Origin: Planctomycetia bacterium
GTDB lineage: Bacteria > Planctomycetota > Planctomycetia > Gemmatales > HRBIN36
Assembly: GCA_016795155.1 (NCBI GenBank)
Contig: JAEUIE010000068.1
Span: forward strand, 29,611-93,610
Reading direction: 5' to 3'
Length of the DNA: 64,000 nucleotides
Of this stretch, positions 8,932 to 16,727 are shown one piece after another; positions within the stretch are counted from its first letter, which is position 1; each line of letters begins with the position of its first letter. The position numbers and the translations under genes are program-made. The notes below the pieces were generated by a model that saw only the letters and a program-made list of their open reading frames with translations, had not been told where the DNA came from and searched no databases.

Positions 8932-10515
8932 ATGCATAATCAATCGGCAGTACACCGCTGGTTTTGTCGAGGTTGGTATCCTTCTACCGACCGTTCCGCC
9001 ATGTTGATTTTGTTGCTCCTGGCACTCACGCTGAAAATTACCGTGTTGTTACAGAAACCGATTCTCGCACGCGATGGCATCCTGCAATTGCAATACGCTT
9101 TTGAGCTGAGTGAACGACCCTGGACTTCAGTGATTCGAGAATCCCCTTTTCATCCCTGGTATGCCTATTCGGTGCTGGTCACTTCACAAATATTTCAATG
9201 GTTCGAGCCGGGAATACTCACGCCAGATCAATGGCAATGGTGCGGACACCTTTCATCTTCTTTCGCTGGTCTTTTGATGATATTTCCTCTGTATGGCTTA
9301 GCACGTTCATGGCTTCCCATCCGAGTAGCTTGGATTGGCTCGTTGCTGTTCTTGATTTTGCCAAGTGTTGTTCACACAACGTCTGATGTACTTACTGAAA
9401 GCTGGTATCTCGTGTTTGCACTGGGTGCGATGTGGGCAATGGTGCATGGAGTCAAATCCCAACGCTCCAGTTGGTTTGTTGTTTCGGGATTACTTGCTGG
9501 TTCAGCATATCTGGTTCGCGTGGAAGCGCTTATCCTGCCTATGACCTGTCTGCTATGGATTGTGATCCGCAACTGGCAGAATCATGTCTGGATTCCAACG
9601 CTGTCGAGTTTCAGAAATCTGCTCTTACTGATATGCTGCTTTCTCCTGCCTCCGTTGCCTTACATGTTGACGATTGGAACTTGGAGCAACAGGCCAGCCG
9701 CAAAACAATTACTGGCAGCAAAGCAAAGCAATGATATGGCTGTCGGAACATCACATCTGTTGGCGATGCAGAGGTTACAACCTGGTGTAAATGGCCGTGT
9801 TAATGAGACGATTGAGTTCATCGATGCTTTAACTGTCGTGGTTGCCACCCATGGGCGGGCGGGACATTATCTGCTGTGGCCTTTAGCTTTGCTGGGATTC
9901 ATACTGATAATGCGATCACGTCACAGTGAACCTGCATTTCTTGTTTTTAATTGTTTCACAGTTCTTCACCTCGTAATGATTTGCCGATTAGCTGCGGTTG
10001 CGGGATACACTTCTGAGCGACATACCTTAATGCTGGTTGTTTTAGCAGCACAGGTCGCTGCGTTGGGTTTGACTTATGCAAGCAGCATGATGCAGCGGTT
10101 TTTGTCGATATCAAGGATTTCCAGTCGCATGGTGACGGTTGTTTTACTCATGGTTCTCGGATTAGTGAATTTGCCTAGAAGCGTGCAGCCGTTACATCGT
10201 TCTCAGGAAGGGCATCGGCAGGCTGGTTTATGGCTTGCAGACCATATGGAATATCAGGATCACCTGGTCGATCCATACCAATGGGCGAGTTTCTATGCCG
10301 GTGTAACATTCCAAGGCAGAAATAAAGTGTCTGAGGCAGTCAGCACGTTGGGAATCATTGATTTGCGTGATGCAGATTTAAACCGGAAGCAAATGTGGAA
10401 AGATGCTGGTGTAACGAGCCAGGAAGCAACTACGGTGTGGAGTTGGCCCTTGAGTTCCAGTCCGCGTCTGTTGATACGAAAAACTGTGGAGACACAGTTG
10501 ATTCAGGATAACTAA
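8932..10515 (+). CDS. Multi-pass glycosyltransferase (PMT/ArnT-like, GT-C fold)
   Basis: An integral membrane protein of 527 residues with about ten hydrophobic segments and the layout of GT-C glycosyltransferases: a first helix (MLILLLLALTLKITVLL), then an extracytoplasmic loop starting LARDGILQLQYAF. The acidic residue in that loop (D46) fits the catalytic position of ArnT/PMT proteins. A C-terminal soluble part (about 420-527) follows the last helix. It probably transfers a sugar from a polyprenyl-phosphate donor to an envelope acceptor. An in-frame ATG at 9001 would remove 23 residues. The assignment to family is good, the substrate unknown. Confidence 0.75.
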   Translation: MHNQSAVHRWFCRGWYPSTDRSAMLILLLLALTLKITVLLQKPILARDGILQLQYAFELSERPWTSVIRESPFHPWYAYSVLVTSQIFQWFEPGILTPDQWQWCGHLSSSFAGLLMIFPLYGLARSWLPIRVAWIGSLLFLILPSVVHTTSDVLTESWYLVFALGAMWAMVHGVKSQRSSWFVVSGLLAGSAYLVRVEALILPMTCLLWIVIRNWQNHVWIPTLSSFRNLLLLICCFLLPPLPYMLTIGTWSNRPAAKQLLAAKQSNDMAVGTSHLLAMQRLQPGVNGRVNETIEFIDALTVVVATHGRAGHYLLWPLALLGFILIMRSRHSEPAFLVFNCFTVLHLVMICRLAAVAGYTSERHTLMLVVLAAQVAALGLTYASSMMQRFLSISRISSRMVTVVLLMVLGLVNLPRSVQPLHRSQEGHRQAGLWLADHMEYQDHLVDPYQWASFYAGVTFQGRNKVSEAVSTLGIIDLRDADLNRKQMWKDAGVTSQEATTVWSWPLSSSPRLLIRKTVETQLIQDN

Positions 10516-10517
10516 AA

Positions 10518-10547
10518 AACAATCCACCGGAGGGGCAGTTCCGGTGG
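10518..10547 (-). terminator. Terminator after rplC
   Basis: On the minus strand CCACCGGA and TCCGGTGG (10540-10547 with 10524-10531) form an eight-pair stem with an eight-base loop, followed by ATTGTTTTTT. This is a good intrinsic terminator for rplC, 26 bases after its stop. It also faces the convergent glycosyltransferase. Confidence 0.7.
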
Positions 10548-10572
10548 TTGCGCCGACTGGACGTAATAGGAA

Positions 10573-11298
10573 TTATTTCTTCTTGGTTACTGCCTTACGT
10601 TTCTTGTTAGTCGGGCGAATCATGACAAAGCCGTTATTGGCTCCGGGAATCGCGCCTTTAATCAGAAGCAGGTTGCTCTCCTCATCAATGCGAACAACTT
10701 TCAGATTGCGAATGGTAACACGTTCATTGCCATATTGGCCAGCCATTTTTTTACCTTTTTTCTTCTTTCCACTGTTGCCGCGATCAGTGGCATGTGCGGC
10801 CTGGCTACCAGCTGCACGGTGGTGACGCTTTACACCATGGCTCGCAGGCAATCCACCAAAGTTCCAACGCTTCATGACACCTGTGGTGCCACGACCTTTC
10901 GTGATGCCAATGACATCGACGGCGGCAACGCCTTCAAACTGCTTGACGGTGAACTTGTCACCCACTTTGACTTCTGGAGCATTTTCAGTGCGAAATTCCC
11001 GAATGAATCGCTGGGGTTCGCAGTTGGCCTTTTCGCGTAGTGGCTTGCCGGATGAACTGGCAGCTTTGGATCGCTTGGAATCCAGGTTGGCTACATGGCC
11101 ACGCTCTGCACGGATGGCACTTTTGCGCTTTTTATCCAGAAACCCAAGCTGAATAGCATGGTAACCATCCAGTTCAGGTTGACGAATTTGAAGAACCGTG
11201 TTGGGCCCAACTTCCATTACAGTTACAGGGATGGCTAGCCCTTTGTCGTCATAAATCTGCGACATTCCGATCTTTCGACCTAACATTCCGACTGACAT
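10573..11298 (-). CDS. rplC: 50S ribosomal protein L3
   Basis: Large-subunit protein needed early in 23S rRNA assembly. The start is set at 11298 (MSVGMLGRKIGM), with GGAG nine bases upstream; the longer frame would need a TTG. The body carries the L3 signature (GRGTTGVMKRWNFGGLPASHG) and the Lys-rich central loop (KKKKGKKMAGQYG). The 241-residue length exceeds the usual ~210, with a basic C-terminal tail (NKKRKAVTKKK). L3 normally lies in the S10 operon between rpsJ and rplD. Here neither neighbour is present and the gene is monocistronic with its own terminator and a structured leader. Confidence 0.97.
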   Translation of the reverse strand: MSVGMLGRKIGMSQIYDDKGLAIPVTVMEVGPNTVLQIRQPELDGYHAIQLGFLDKKRKSAIRAERGHVANLDSKRSKAASSSGKPLREKANCEPQRFIREFRTENAPEVKVGDKFTVKQFEGVAAVDVIGITKGRGTTGVMKRWNFGGLPASHGVKRHHRAAGSQAAHATDRGNSGKKKKGKKMAGQYGNERVTIRNLKVVRIDEESNLLLIKGAIPGANNGFVMIRPTNKKRKAVTKKK

Positions 11299-11346
11299 AG
11301 CAGGAAACTCCAGCAAGCGGCAAATGGCCGTTTGTTCGATTTACGT

Positions 11347-11395
11347 TGGAACCTAACATCTTATGAGTGCAGAGCACGTTGTGTAGAAGGTTCCA
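11347..11395 (-). promoter_or_regulatory. Inverted repeat in the rplC leader
   Basis: TGGAACCT (11347-11354) and AGGTTCCA (11388-11395) are a perfect eight-base inverted repeat enclosing a second small stem, GTGC/GCAC (11367-11370 with 11374-11377). It lies 49-97 bases upstream of the rplC start, in what would be its 5' leader. An autoregulatory leader is inferred; a terminator for plus-strand transcripts is less likely because no plus-strand gene precedes it closely, although TTTTT follows on that strand. Confidence 0.4.
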
Positions 11396-11468
11396 GATTT
11401 TTCATTTCTACCAGCGTAGCTAAGGAGATAAGGTCATACAGTATAGAGACTTAGGTGTCTTTTGCTTT

Positions 11469-11699
11469 TTAACCAAACAACCAGGGAATAATCACCTGTA
11501 ATCCGACATAAAGGAACAGGAATACGCCACCCAGAAAAGTAATGATGTAAATAATGCCCCGGCCCGCATGATGAAGGATATGTTGCCAGTCATCGTACCG
11601 GCATGCACTGAAGAGTAGATTTACCAGAACTATCATGATCGGAAAATGAATGAACACTTCCCATGATGCAGGCCCAGGAATACCACCTTGTGGGTTCAT
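11469..11699 (-). CDS. Small two-helix membrane protein, unknown
   Basis: A 76-residue protein with two predicted membrane helices, about 17-33 (IHFPIMIVLVNLLFSAC) and 47-73 (GRGIIYIITFLGGVFLFLYVGLQVIIPWLF). It overlaps the upstream DUF6677-like gene by four bases (ATGA), so the two are translationally coupled and likely function together in the membrane. No family was recognised. Confidence 0.7.
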   Translation of the reverse strand: MNPQGGIPGPASWEVFIHFPIMIVLVNLLFSACRYDDWQHILHHAGRGIIYIITFLGGVFLFLYVGLQVIIPWLFG

Positions 11700-12388
11700 T
11701 TCTTCTTCTCGCGTTTAGGCGGCTTGAGGGTGGCAACTTTGAATCGTACTGGTCCGGCATAGGCATCATATATGACTACGAGATTGAGTGCACCGGCTAG
11801 TACGGTGTAGATCCAGTAAATATCCCAGAGCCTTCCCAAGCCCTCTAATTTCTGAATTCGGTTATCTTCCGCCTCATATCTTTCAAGGTGGCTCTTGCGC
11901 ACGAACATGGAGTTGTTATCCTGCGCTGTCAGAGTTCCAGGTGATTCCTGGTAGGTGCTGAAAACAGGTGCATCGGGGAAGAGATAATTCCACAGAGCTG
12001 GCCAGGCTGGGAGACCTACCCAGAACTGCATGATATATTGCGGTCGATTCCAGAGGTTTCCCAGAAATGTGGGTAATGGTTTACCCATAAAGTGGGCGCT
12101 CTTGAATAATCTGCCATTGGCACGATCTTCCTCCACATACACTTCCTGCACGTGTGGAAGATAGACGTTGCGCCATTGGCTTTTGGCGAAACCATAAAAG
12201 AACATTCCCCACAACGCCACCAGGAACAGGCAGCCTTTGCAGAGCCTCACGAAATTACCAGAAAGATAACCCTGCACCATATGACCAAGCCCGGGTACTG
12301 CAACACTGAGCAATGCTGCAACGACAGGAACTGGAACTGGTGCTGTCGCTGGCGGAGGCTTGATAGTATGAACCGGTGCAGAGGACAT
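11696..12388 (-). CDS. DUF6677-like multi-pass membrane protein
   Basis: A 230-residue membrane protein. After a Pro-rich N-terminus (about 10-25) it has the segment VAVPGLGHMVQGYLSGN, a PGLGH-type motif I associate with the planctomycete family DUF6677, followed by at least three hydrophobic helices and a Lys-rich C-terminus. It is the first gene of a two-gene unit with the small membrane protein that follows. Function unknown; the family name is from memory and not certain. Confidence 0.6.
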   Translation of the reverse strand: MSSAPVHTIKPPPATAPVPVPVVAALLSVAVPGLGHMVQGYLSGNFVRLCKGCLFLVALWGMFFYGFAKSQWRNVYLPHVQEVYVEEDRANGRLFKSAHFMGKPLPTFLGNLWNRPQYIMQFWVGLPAWPALWNYLFPDAPVFSTYQESPGTLTAQDNNSMFVRKSHLERYEAEDNRIQKLEGLGRLWDIYWIYTVLAGALNLVVIYDAYAGPVRFKVATLKPPKREKKK

Positions 12389-12460
12389 CGAAGATTAGGC
12401 CCATAGTGGTTAACTGCATCAAGTTTGATGCAGCTTCAGCGGATTCTGACGAAATAGTAT

Positions 12461-12491
12461 GGAGCATGATCCAATAGATGGTTCATGCTCC
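12461..12491 (-). terminator. Hairpin after pnp
   Basis: GGAGCATGA (12461-12469) and TCATGCTCC (12483-12491) form a perfect nine-pair stem with a 13-base loop, six bases beyond the pnp stop. The minus-strand sequence beyond the stem (ATACTATTTC) is only weakly T-rich. Confidence 0.5.
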
Positions 12492-12496
12492 CACTG

Positions 12497-14911
12497 TTAG
12501 TAATAGTCTGGACGCTGTGGTGGTTGCCCATAGCCTTCATCGTGTCCCCGGCCACGACCACGATCATTGCCTCGGTCGCCACGATCTCCGCGGAAACCAC
12601 CACGTTGACCGCCGCGATCACCTCCTCGATCGCCACCACGGTCTCCTCCTCGATCTCCACCACGATAGCCACCACGCTGTCCACCGCCACGGTAATCCTG
12701 GCGGGGAGGATAATCCTGTCGAGGTTGATATTCCTGTCGGGGTGGCGGCATGACATTCCCAGGTTCGGGCAACTCAATTCCTTCCTCGGCAGGCTCAAAG
12801 CGAGGAATAGCTACTGGGGTTGCTGGTGCACCACCTTCAGGCTGCATTAGGATCTTACGACTCAGTTTGACGCGATCCTGATTATCGATGGCGATAACTT
12901 TGACCTTAACGATGTCGCCAACCTTTACGACATCTTCAACGCGACTGACAAAGCCATCAGCCAGTTCACTGATGTGACACAAGCCATCTCGTCCTGGTGC
13001 AATCTCAATGAATGCTCCAAAGTCCTTAATGGAACTGACTTTGCCTTCATAGACTCGGCCAACTTTGATTTCTTCAATCATTGCTTCCACTTTATTGCGG
13101 GCTGCTTCTGCTCCATCAGCAGTGCTCGAAGCAATAAAGACTGTTCCATCTTCAGCGATATCGATCTTGGTCTTGGTAGTTTCCTGAATAGCCTTGATAT
13201 TCTTGCCACCAGGACCGATCAGCAAACCAATCTTTTCCGGATTGATCTTGATGGTCACTAGTCGTGGTGCGTTCTTATTGATTTCGCCACGTGGTGCACG
13301 TAGTGTGCCGAGCATGGTTCGCAGAATATCCAAACGGGCTTCCCGTGCCTGCTGAAGTGCCTTGCGAATGATCTCTTCGTTGATGGCAGTGATTTTCAGA
13401 TCGAGCTGAATGCCTGTAACACCACGGCCCGTGCCTGCAACTTTGAAATCCATGTCGCCATAGTGATCTTCATCACCCATGATATCGGTCAGCAGCACAT
13501 ACTGGTCTCCTTCCTTGACCAGACCGATAGAAATGCCAGCGACTGGATCAGTGATAGGCACACCGGCATCCATCAGTGCCAGAGTGGATCCACACACGGT
13601 TGCCATGCTGCTGGAGCCATTGGATTCAGTGATGTCGCTGACAATTCGAATGGTGTAGGGGAATTTTTCTGTGGTTGGAAGAACAGCTCGGACACTTCGT
13701 TCAGCCAAAGCACCGTGTCCAACTTCGCGGCGGCCTGGAGTGCGTATTGGTTTGCACTCACCTACACTGAATGGCGGGAAGTTGTAATCCAACATGAACT
13801 TCTTGGAGAACTCGCCGATTAGCCCTTCCATTTTCTGTTCATCACTGGAGGTGCCCAGGGTAATGGTCATCAGGGCTTGAGTCTCACCACGCTGGAAGAG
13901 TGCGGAGCCGTGAGTCCTGGGTAACAAACCTACCTCACAGTACAAGGGACGAATCTGCTTGTGACTGCGGCCATCCGCACGAGTGCCTTCCAGAGCCAGA
14001 TCACGAACCACGACTTCTTCCAGTTTGCTGAGAGCAGCATCAACCTGCGATTCCGTGTAAGGCGAGCCTTCGGAAACGGGGAAATCGGCTTTGATCTTAT
14101 CCTTCAGCGCTGAGATGGCTTTGGCACGTTCCTGTTTGCCTGGAGTCTGTTTCTGCTTTTTGAATTCGTCGTAATATTCTTTCCTGAATTCTTTTGTCAA
14201 GGGATTGGCTGTTTCAACGTACTCAGACTTTGGCTTGCCAGCCTTAGCTGCCAGTTCCCTGACCATTTCTGCGACCTGCAGACAGACGGAATGCCCGAAC
14301 ATGATGGCATCGCCCATGGCAGCTTCAGGAATTTCCTTCGAGAAGCCTTCGATCATGGCAACGCCGTCTTCCTTGCCTGCAACGACCAGATCAAGATCGC
14401 TTTTTTCGACTTCAGCGTAGGTAGGGAAGGCTACCAACTGGCCATCGACTCGTCCGACGCGAACACTGCCTGTCGGTCCTTTAAAGGGCATTTGTGAAAT
14501 GGCCAGAGCTGCACTGGCGCCAATCATGGCCAGCACGTCAGGATCATTCTGATCATCAGCTGAGATAACTGATGCAATGACCTGCACTTCATTGATGTAA
14601 TGTTCTGGGAAGAGCGGACGTAACGGCCGATCTATCAATCGTGATGTCAGCGTTTCCTTGAGGGTAGGTCTGCCTTCCCTCTTGATATATCCGCCGGGGA
14701 ATTTCCCAGCAGAATAACCTTTTTCGCGGTATTCAACCGTAAGGGGGAAAAAGTCGCGGCCTTCAATCACTTTTCCCTCAACCGCAGTAACCAGTACCAT
14801 GGTTTCCCCCATAGTGACTATTACTGATCCGTGTGCCTGCTTAGCGATTTTTCCCGTTTCAAGACTGATGGTTTTTCCACCGAACTGACGTTCGACGCGG
14901 TGGACTTGCAT
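12497..14911 (-). CDS. pnp: Polyribonucleotide nucleotidyltransferase (PNPase)
   Basis: Phosphorolytic 3'-5' exoribonuclease of mRNA turnover, working as a trimer. The 804-residue protein has two RNase PH domains (about 1-230 and 310-545) joined by a helical linker, then KH (about 553-615, IGLLIGPGGKNIK) and S1 (about 620-690). The active-site region of the second RNase PH domain includes TDIMGDEDHYGDMDFK. Beyond the S1 domain there is an unusual ~100-residue tail ending in about twelve RGG/RGD-type repeats. It lies downstream of rpsO as in many bacteria, separated here by an intrinsic terminator. No S15-type start-site structure was seen in its own leader. Confidence 0.97.
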   Translation of the reverse strand: MQVHRVERQFGGKTISLETGKIAKQAHGSVIVTMGETMVLVTAVEGKVIEGRDFFPLTVEYREKGYSAGKFPGGYIKREGRPTLKETLTSRLIDRPLRPLFPEHYINEVQVIASVISADDQNDPDVLAMIGASAALAISQMPFKGPTGSVRVGRVDGQLVAFPTYAEVEKSDLDLVVAGKEDGVAMIEGFSKEIPEAAMGDAIMFGHSVCLQVAEMVRELAAKAGKPKSEYVETANPLTKEFRKEYYDEFKKQKQTPGKQERAKAISALKDKIKADFPVSEGSPYTESQVDAALSKLEEVVVRDLALEGTRADGRSHKQIRPLYCEVGLLPRTHGSALFQRGETQALMTITLGTSSDEQKMEGLIGEFSKKFMLDYNFPPFSVGECKPIRTPGRREVGHGALAERSVRAVLPTTEKFPYTIRIVSDITESNGSSSMATVCGSTLALMDAGVPITDPVAGISIGLVKEGDQYVLLTDIMGDEDHYGDMDFKVAGTGRGVTGIQLDLKITAINEEIIRKALQQAREARLDILRTMLGTLRAPRGEINKNAPRLVTIKINPEKIGLLIGPGGKNIKAIQETTKTKIDIAEDGTVFIASSTADGAEAARNKVEAMIEEIKVGRVYEGKVSSIKDFGAFIEIAPGRDGLCHISELADGFVSRVEDVVKVGDIVKVKVIAIDNQDRVKLSRKILMQPEGGAPATPVAIPRFEPAEEGIELPEPGNVMPPPRQEYQPRQDYPPRQDYRGGGQRGGYRGGDRGGDRGGDRGGDRGGQRGGFRGDRGDRGNDRGRGRGHDEGYGQPPQRPDYY
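12545..12691 (-). repeat. RGG/RGD repeat tract at the PNPase C-terminus
   Basis: Residues about 741-789 of PNPase consist almost entirely of Arg, Gly and Asp in four-residue units (RGGD, RGGQ, RGGF, RGDR). Three units of the type PRQDY/PRQEY precede it. The DNA is a near-tandem repeat of 12 bases. Such RGG tails bind RNA in other proteins, for example in DEAD-box helicases and single-strand binding proteins. Confidence 0.85.
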
Positions 14912-15086
14912 GGTGTTTCTCGTGGACTTAGTCCTAAAATAGTTTCCAGATAATCTGGCAAAGCAATAGTATGAAGCGACAGCAGTAATTACTTCAATGC
15001 AGTCGAAGGCAGGACACTACATCTCACTCAAAGGGATAATCCTTCGCCGAAACAGGTGCTACCAGTATGCTTTGCTCAGTGCCTTC

Positions 15087-15118
15087 AAAAAAGACAAGAC
15101 GGCACCCTGGCCGCCTTG
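15087..15118 (-). terminator. Intrinsic terminator between rpsO and pnp
   Basis: On the minus strand CAAGGCGGC pairs with GCCGTCTTG (one G-U pair) around a six-base loop (15110-15118 with 15095-15103), followed at once by TCTTTTTT. It lies eight bases beyond the rpsO stop and about 175 bases before pnp. It should end most rpsO transcripts, so pnp needs read-through or its own promoter. Confidence 0.85.
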
Positions 15119-15125
15119 AACAGTG

Positions 15126-15395
15126 TTACTTTCGCAATCCCAACTTGCTGATCAGGGATTGATAACGATTACGATCCTTATTCCGCAGATACGTGAGCAG
15201 ACTGTTTCGTTTGCTGACCATCATCAACAATCCGCGACGGCTGGCGTAATCTTTGTCGTGTGTCTTCAGGTGCAAGGTTAATTCACCAATGCGGCTGGTG
15301 AGAATTGCTACCTGAACTTCAGGGGAGCCGGTATCTTTATCTTTCTGACGATGGGCTCCGATGATTTCCTGCTTCTTTTCCTTCGAGATGGACAT
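15126..15395 (-). CDS. rpsO: 30S ribosomal protein S15
   Basis: S15 nucleates the 16S rRNA platform. The 89-residue length is standard and the sequence has the family signature ([19 protein letters not shown] and [23 protein letters not shown]). The start is ATG with GAGG nine bases upstream. Both the GAGG and the bases before the ATG are involved in possible base pairing with the leader (see the separate entry). Its upstream neighbours are queD and queC, its downstream neighbour pnp. Confidence 0.97.
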   Translation of the reverse strand: MSISKEKKQEIIGAHRQKDKDTGSPEVQVAILTSRIGELTLHLKTHDKDYASRRGLLMMVSKRNSLLTYLRNKDRNRYQSLISKLGLRK

Positions 15396-15396
15396 T

Positions 15397-15434
15397 GACT
15401 GGGGCCTCGTTCAGCCTGTACCCCCGTCAACGAG
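15397..15434 (-). promoter_or_regulatory. Candidate S15 autoregulatory leader: two crossing helices
   Basis: In the minus-strand leader, CTCGTT (15434-15429) can pair with AACGAG (15411-15406), six pairs. GACGGGGG, immediately next (15428-15421), can pair with CCCCAGTC (15404-15397), seven pairs and one mismatch. The second helix ends one base before the ATG (15395). The two helices cross: the 3' strand of the first lies in the loop of the second. They could form an H-type pseudoknot or exclude one another as a switch. The GAGG ribosome site (15408-15405) is covered by the first helix, the start region by the second. Confidence 0.55.
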
Positions 15435-15510
15435 ACGCAGGGACGAGCCGTAACTTGTTTTTCCTATTATCTTTGCTTCAGTTTATAGCAGCCTGGACAA
15501 TTGACAAGCA

Positions 15511-15912
15511 CTATTCACGATAGGTTGCGTAGCTGTTCTCTGTTTCCCATAAACTCACCTCTGCAACGGGAAACCCATGCTTTTTAGCCTCCAAATAGAT
15601 CAGTTTTGCGATGTTTTCTGCGGTGGGATTAACTTTCAACAAATAATGAGGTTCATTCTGTTGTTGGAGTAGTGGAAGAATGGGGTCTGATTCATGCAGG
15701 ATCATTTTGTGATCCAGATTTTCATCGATCCACGTCTGCATCACCCGTTTGATTTCACTGAAATCAACGACCATGCCCAATTGATCCAGTTGCTGGCTTT
15801 CAATGGTGATGACTGCTGTGCCGTTATGTCCATGCAGATGACGACATTTTCCGCTGTAATTGAGGAGCCGATGACCGTAACAGAAATGGATTTCACGTGT
15901 GACTCTATGCAT
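15511..15912 (-). CDS. queD: 6-carboxytetrahydropterin synthase family (QueD/PTPS)
   Basis: Converts dihydroneopterin triphosphate to 6-carboxytetrahydropterin, the second step to the 7-deazaguanine PreQ0. The 133-residue protein has the zinc ligands H14, H27 and H29 and the catalytic C23 in GKCRHLHGH, followed by MVVDFSEIK and the closing WETENSYATY typical of the family. It lies four bases downstream of queC in the same direction, an operon. QueE and QueF are not in the window. A pterin-synthase role instead of QueD is less likely given the queC neighbour. Confidence 0.88.
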   Translation of the reverse strand: MHRVTREIHFCYGHRLLNYSGKCRHLHGHNGTAVITIESQQLDQLGMVVDFSEIKRVMQTWIDENLDHKMILHESDPILPLLQQQNEPHYLLKVNPTAENIAKLIYLEAKKHGFPVAEVSLWETENSYATYRE

Positions 15913-15916
15913 GATT

Positions 15917-16588
15917 TCACCGTTCGTATTTTGTTGGATCGTTCATGCCAGCATCAATAAATGCCTGCTTGCGCTCAGCACATTTATTGCATCGGCCACA
16001 GTGAAGTTGGCCTTGAGGATGAATACAGGAGAAAGACCATTCCAGAGGCAAGTCTTTGCCCAGTTGCATGACTTCAGGCTTATGCATGTTGCTGAATGGC
16101 GTAATAATATGCAGTTTCTTGTCACCTAATGCGAGTTGTACCGCTCGTGAGTAGGTCTCAAAAAAATCTATCGTTGCATCAGGGAACGGATTGGAACCAA
16201 GAATACCCAATGCCAACTCATTTACTTTATGCAGATGACACCACACCAATGCTTTTGCGGTAAGCAGCAGATTTCGGCCTGGAAGATAAACCGCTTCATC
16301 GGGTGTGCTGGCATCAGGCACATCTTTTCCTGTGGTACTCCAGTGCTGCTGATACAGATCTGTTACTGGTTGTGAAAGCACAACGAGTTTTTTGATGTTG
16401 CTGAACAAATGTTGCACTTTTTCCAGATAGGTCTTCATATATTCGAGTTCAATATTCTCCCACTGTAATCCTGATTGAATGAAAATGGGAGTGATTTCAG
16501 AACGTGGAGACCGTCTAGCGAGATGTGCAACGAGAATCGCGCTATCGAGTCCTCCACTGATAAGTACTGCTTTGGCATGTTCTGACAT
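15917..16588 (-). CDS. queC: QueC-like 7-cyano-7-deazaguanine synthase (divergent)
   Basis: ATP-dependent PP-loop enzyme that makes PreQ0 from 7-carboxy-7-deazaguanine. The 223-residue protein has the PP-loop SGGLDS (11-16), the conserved YLPGRN (101-106) and four zinc cysteines C188, C197, C200 and C203 in the CGRCNKC region. It differs from textbook QueC where GSNPFPDATIDFF replaces the usual DYSGYPDCR segment. The pairing with queD supports QueC. A divergent role, with an altered substrate, is possible. First gene of the queC-queD pair, upstream of rpsO and pnp. Confidence 0.78.
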   Translation of the reverse strand: MSEHAKAVLISGGLDSAILVAHLARRSPRSEITPIFIQSGLQWENIELEYMKTYLEKVQHLFSNIKKLVVLSQPVTDLYQQHWSTTGKDVPDASTPDEAVYLPGRNLLLTAKALVWCHLHKVNELALGILGSNPFPDATIDFFETYSRAVQLALGDKKLHIITPFSNMHKPEVMQLGKDLPLEWSFSCIHPQGQLHCGRCNKCAERKQAFIDAGMNDPTKYER

Positions 16589-16727
16589 AGCCAGCCCAAT
16601 TAAGTCAATGCAAGTACCTTTTTATGGAAATGCCTTTGAAAGATTTACGCATCTAAGTCAGTTGTGCAGATGAATCATAGAATTGAACTGCGATTCTAAT
16701 CGATTACGACGAACGCTGAGGTGGCAG

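Noticed and set aside
12478..12850. Open frames on both strands over the 3' end of pnp, including a His/Asp-rich one
   Set aside because: They are shadows of the RGG-coding repeat, read in other frames; the pnp frame has the family sequence and the correct end.
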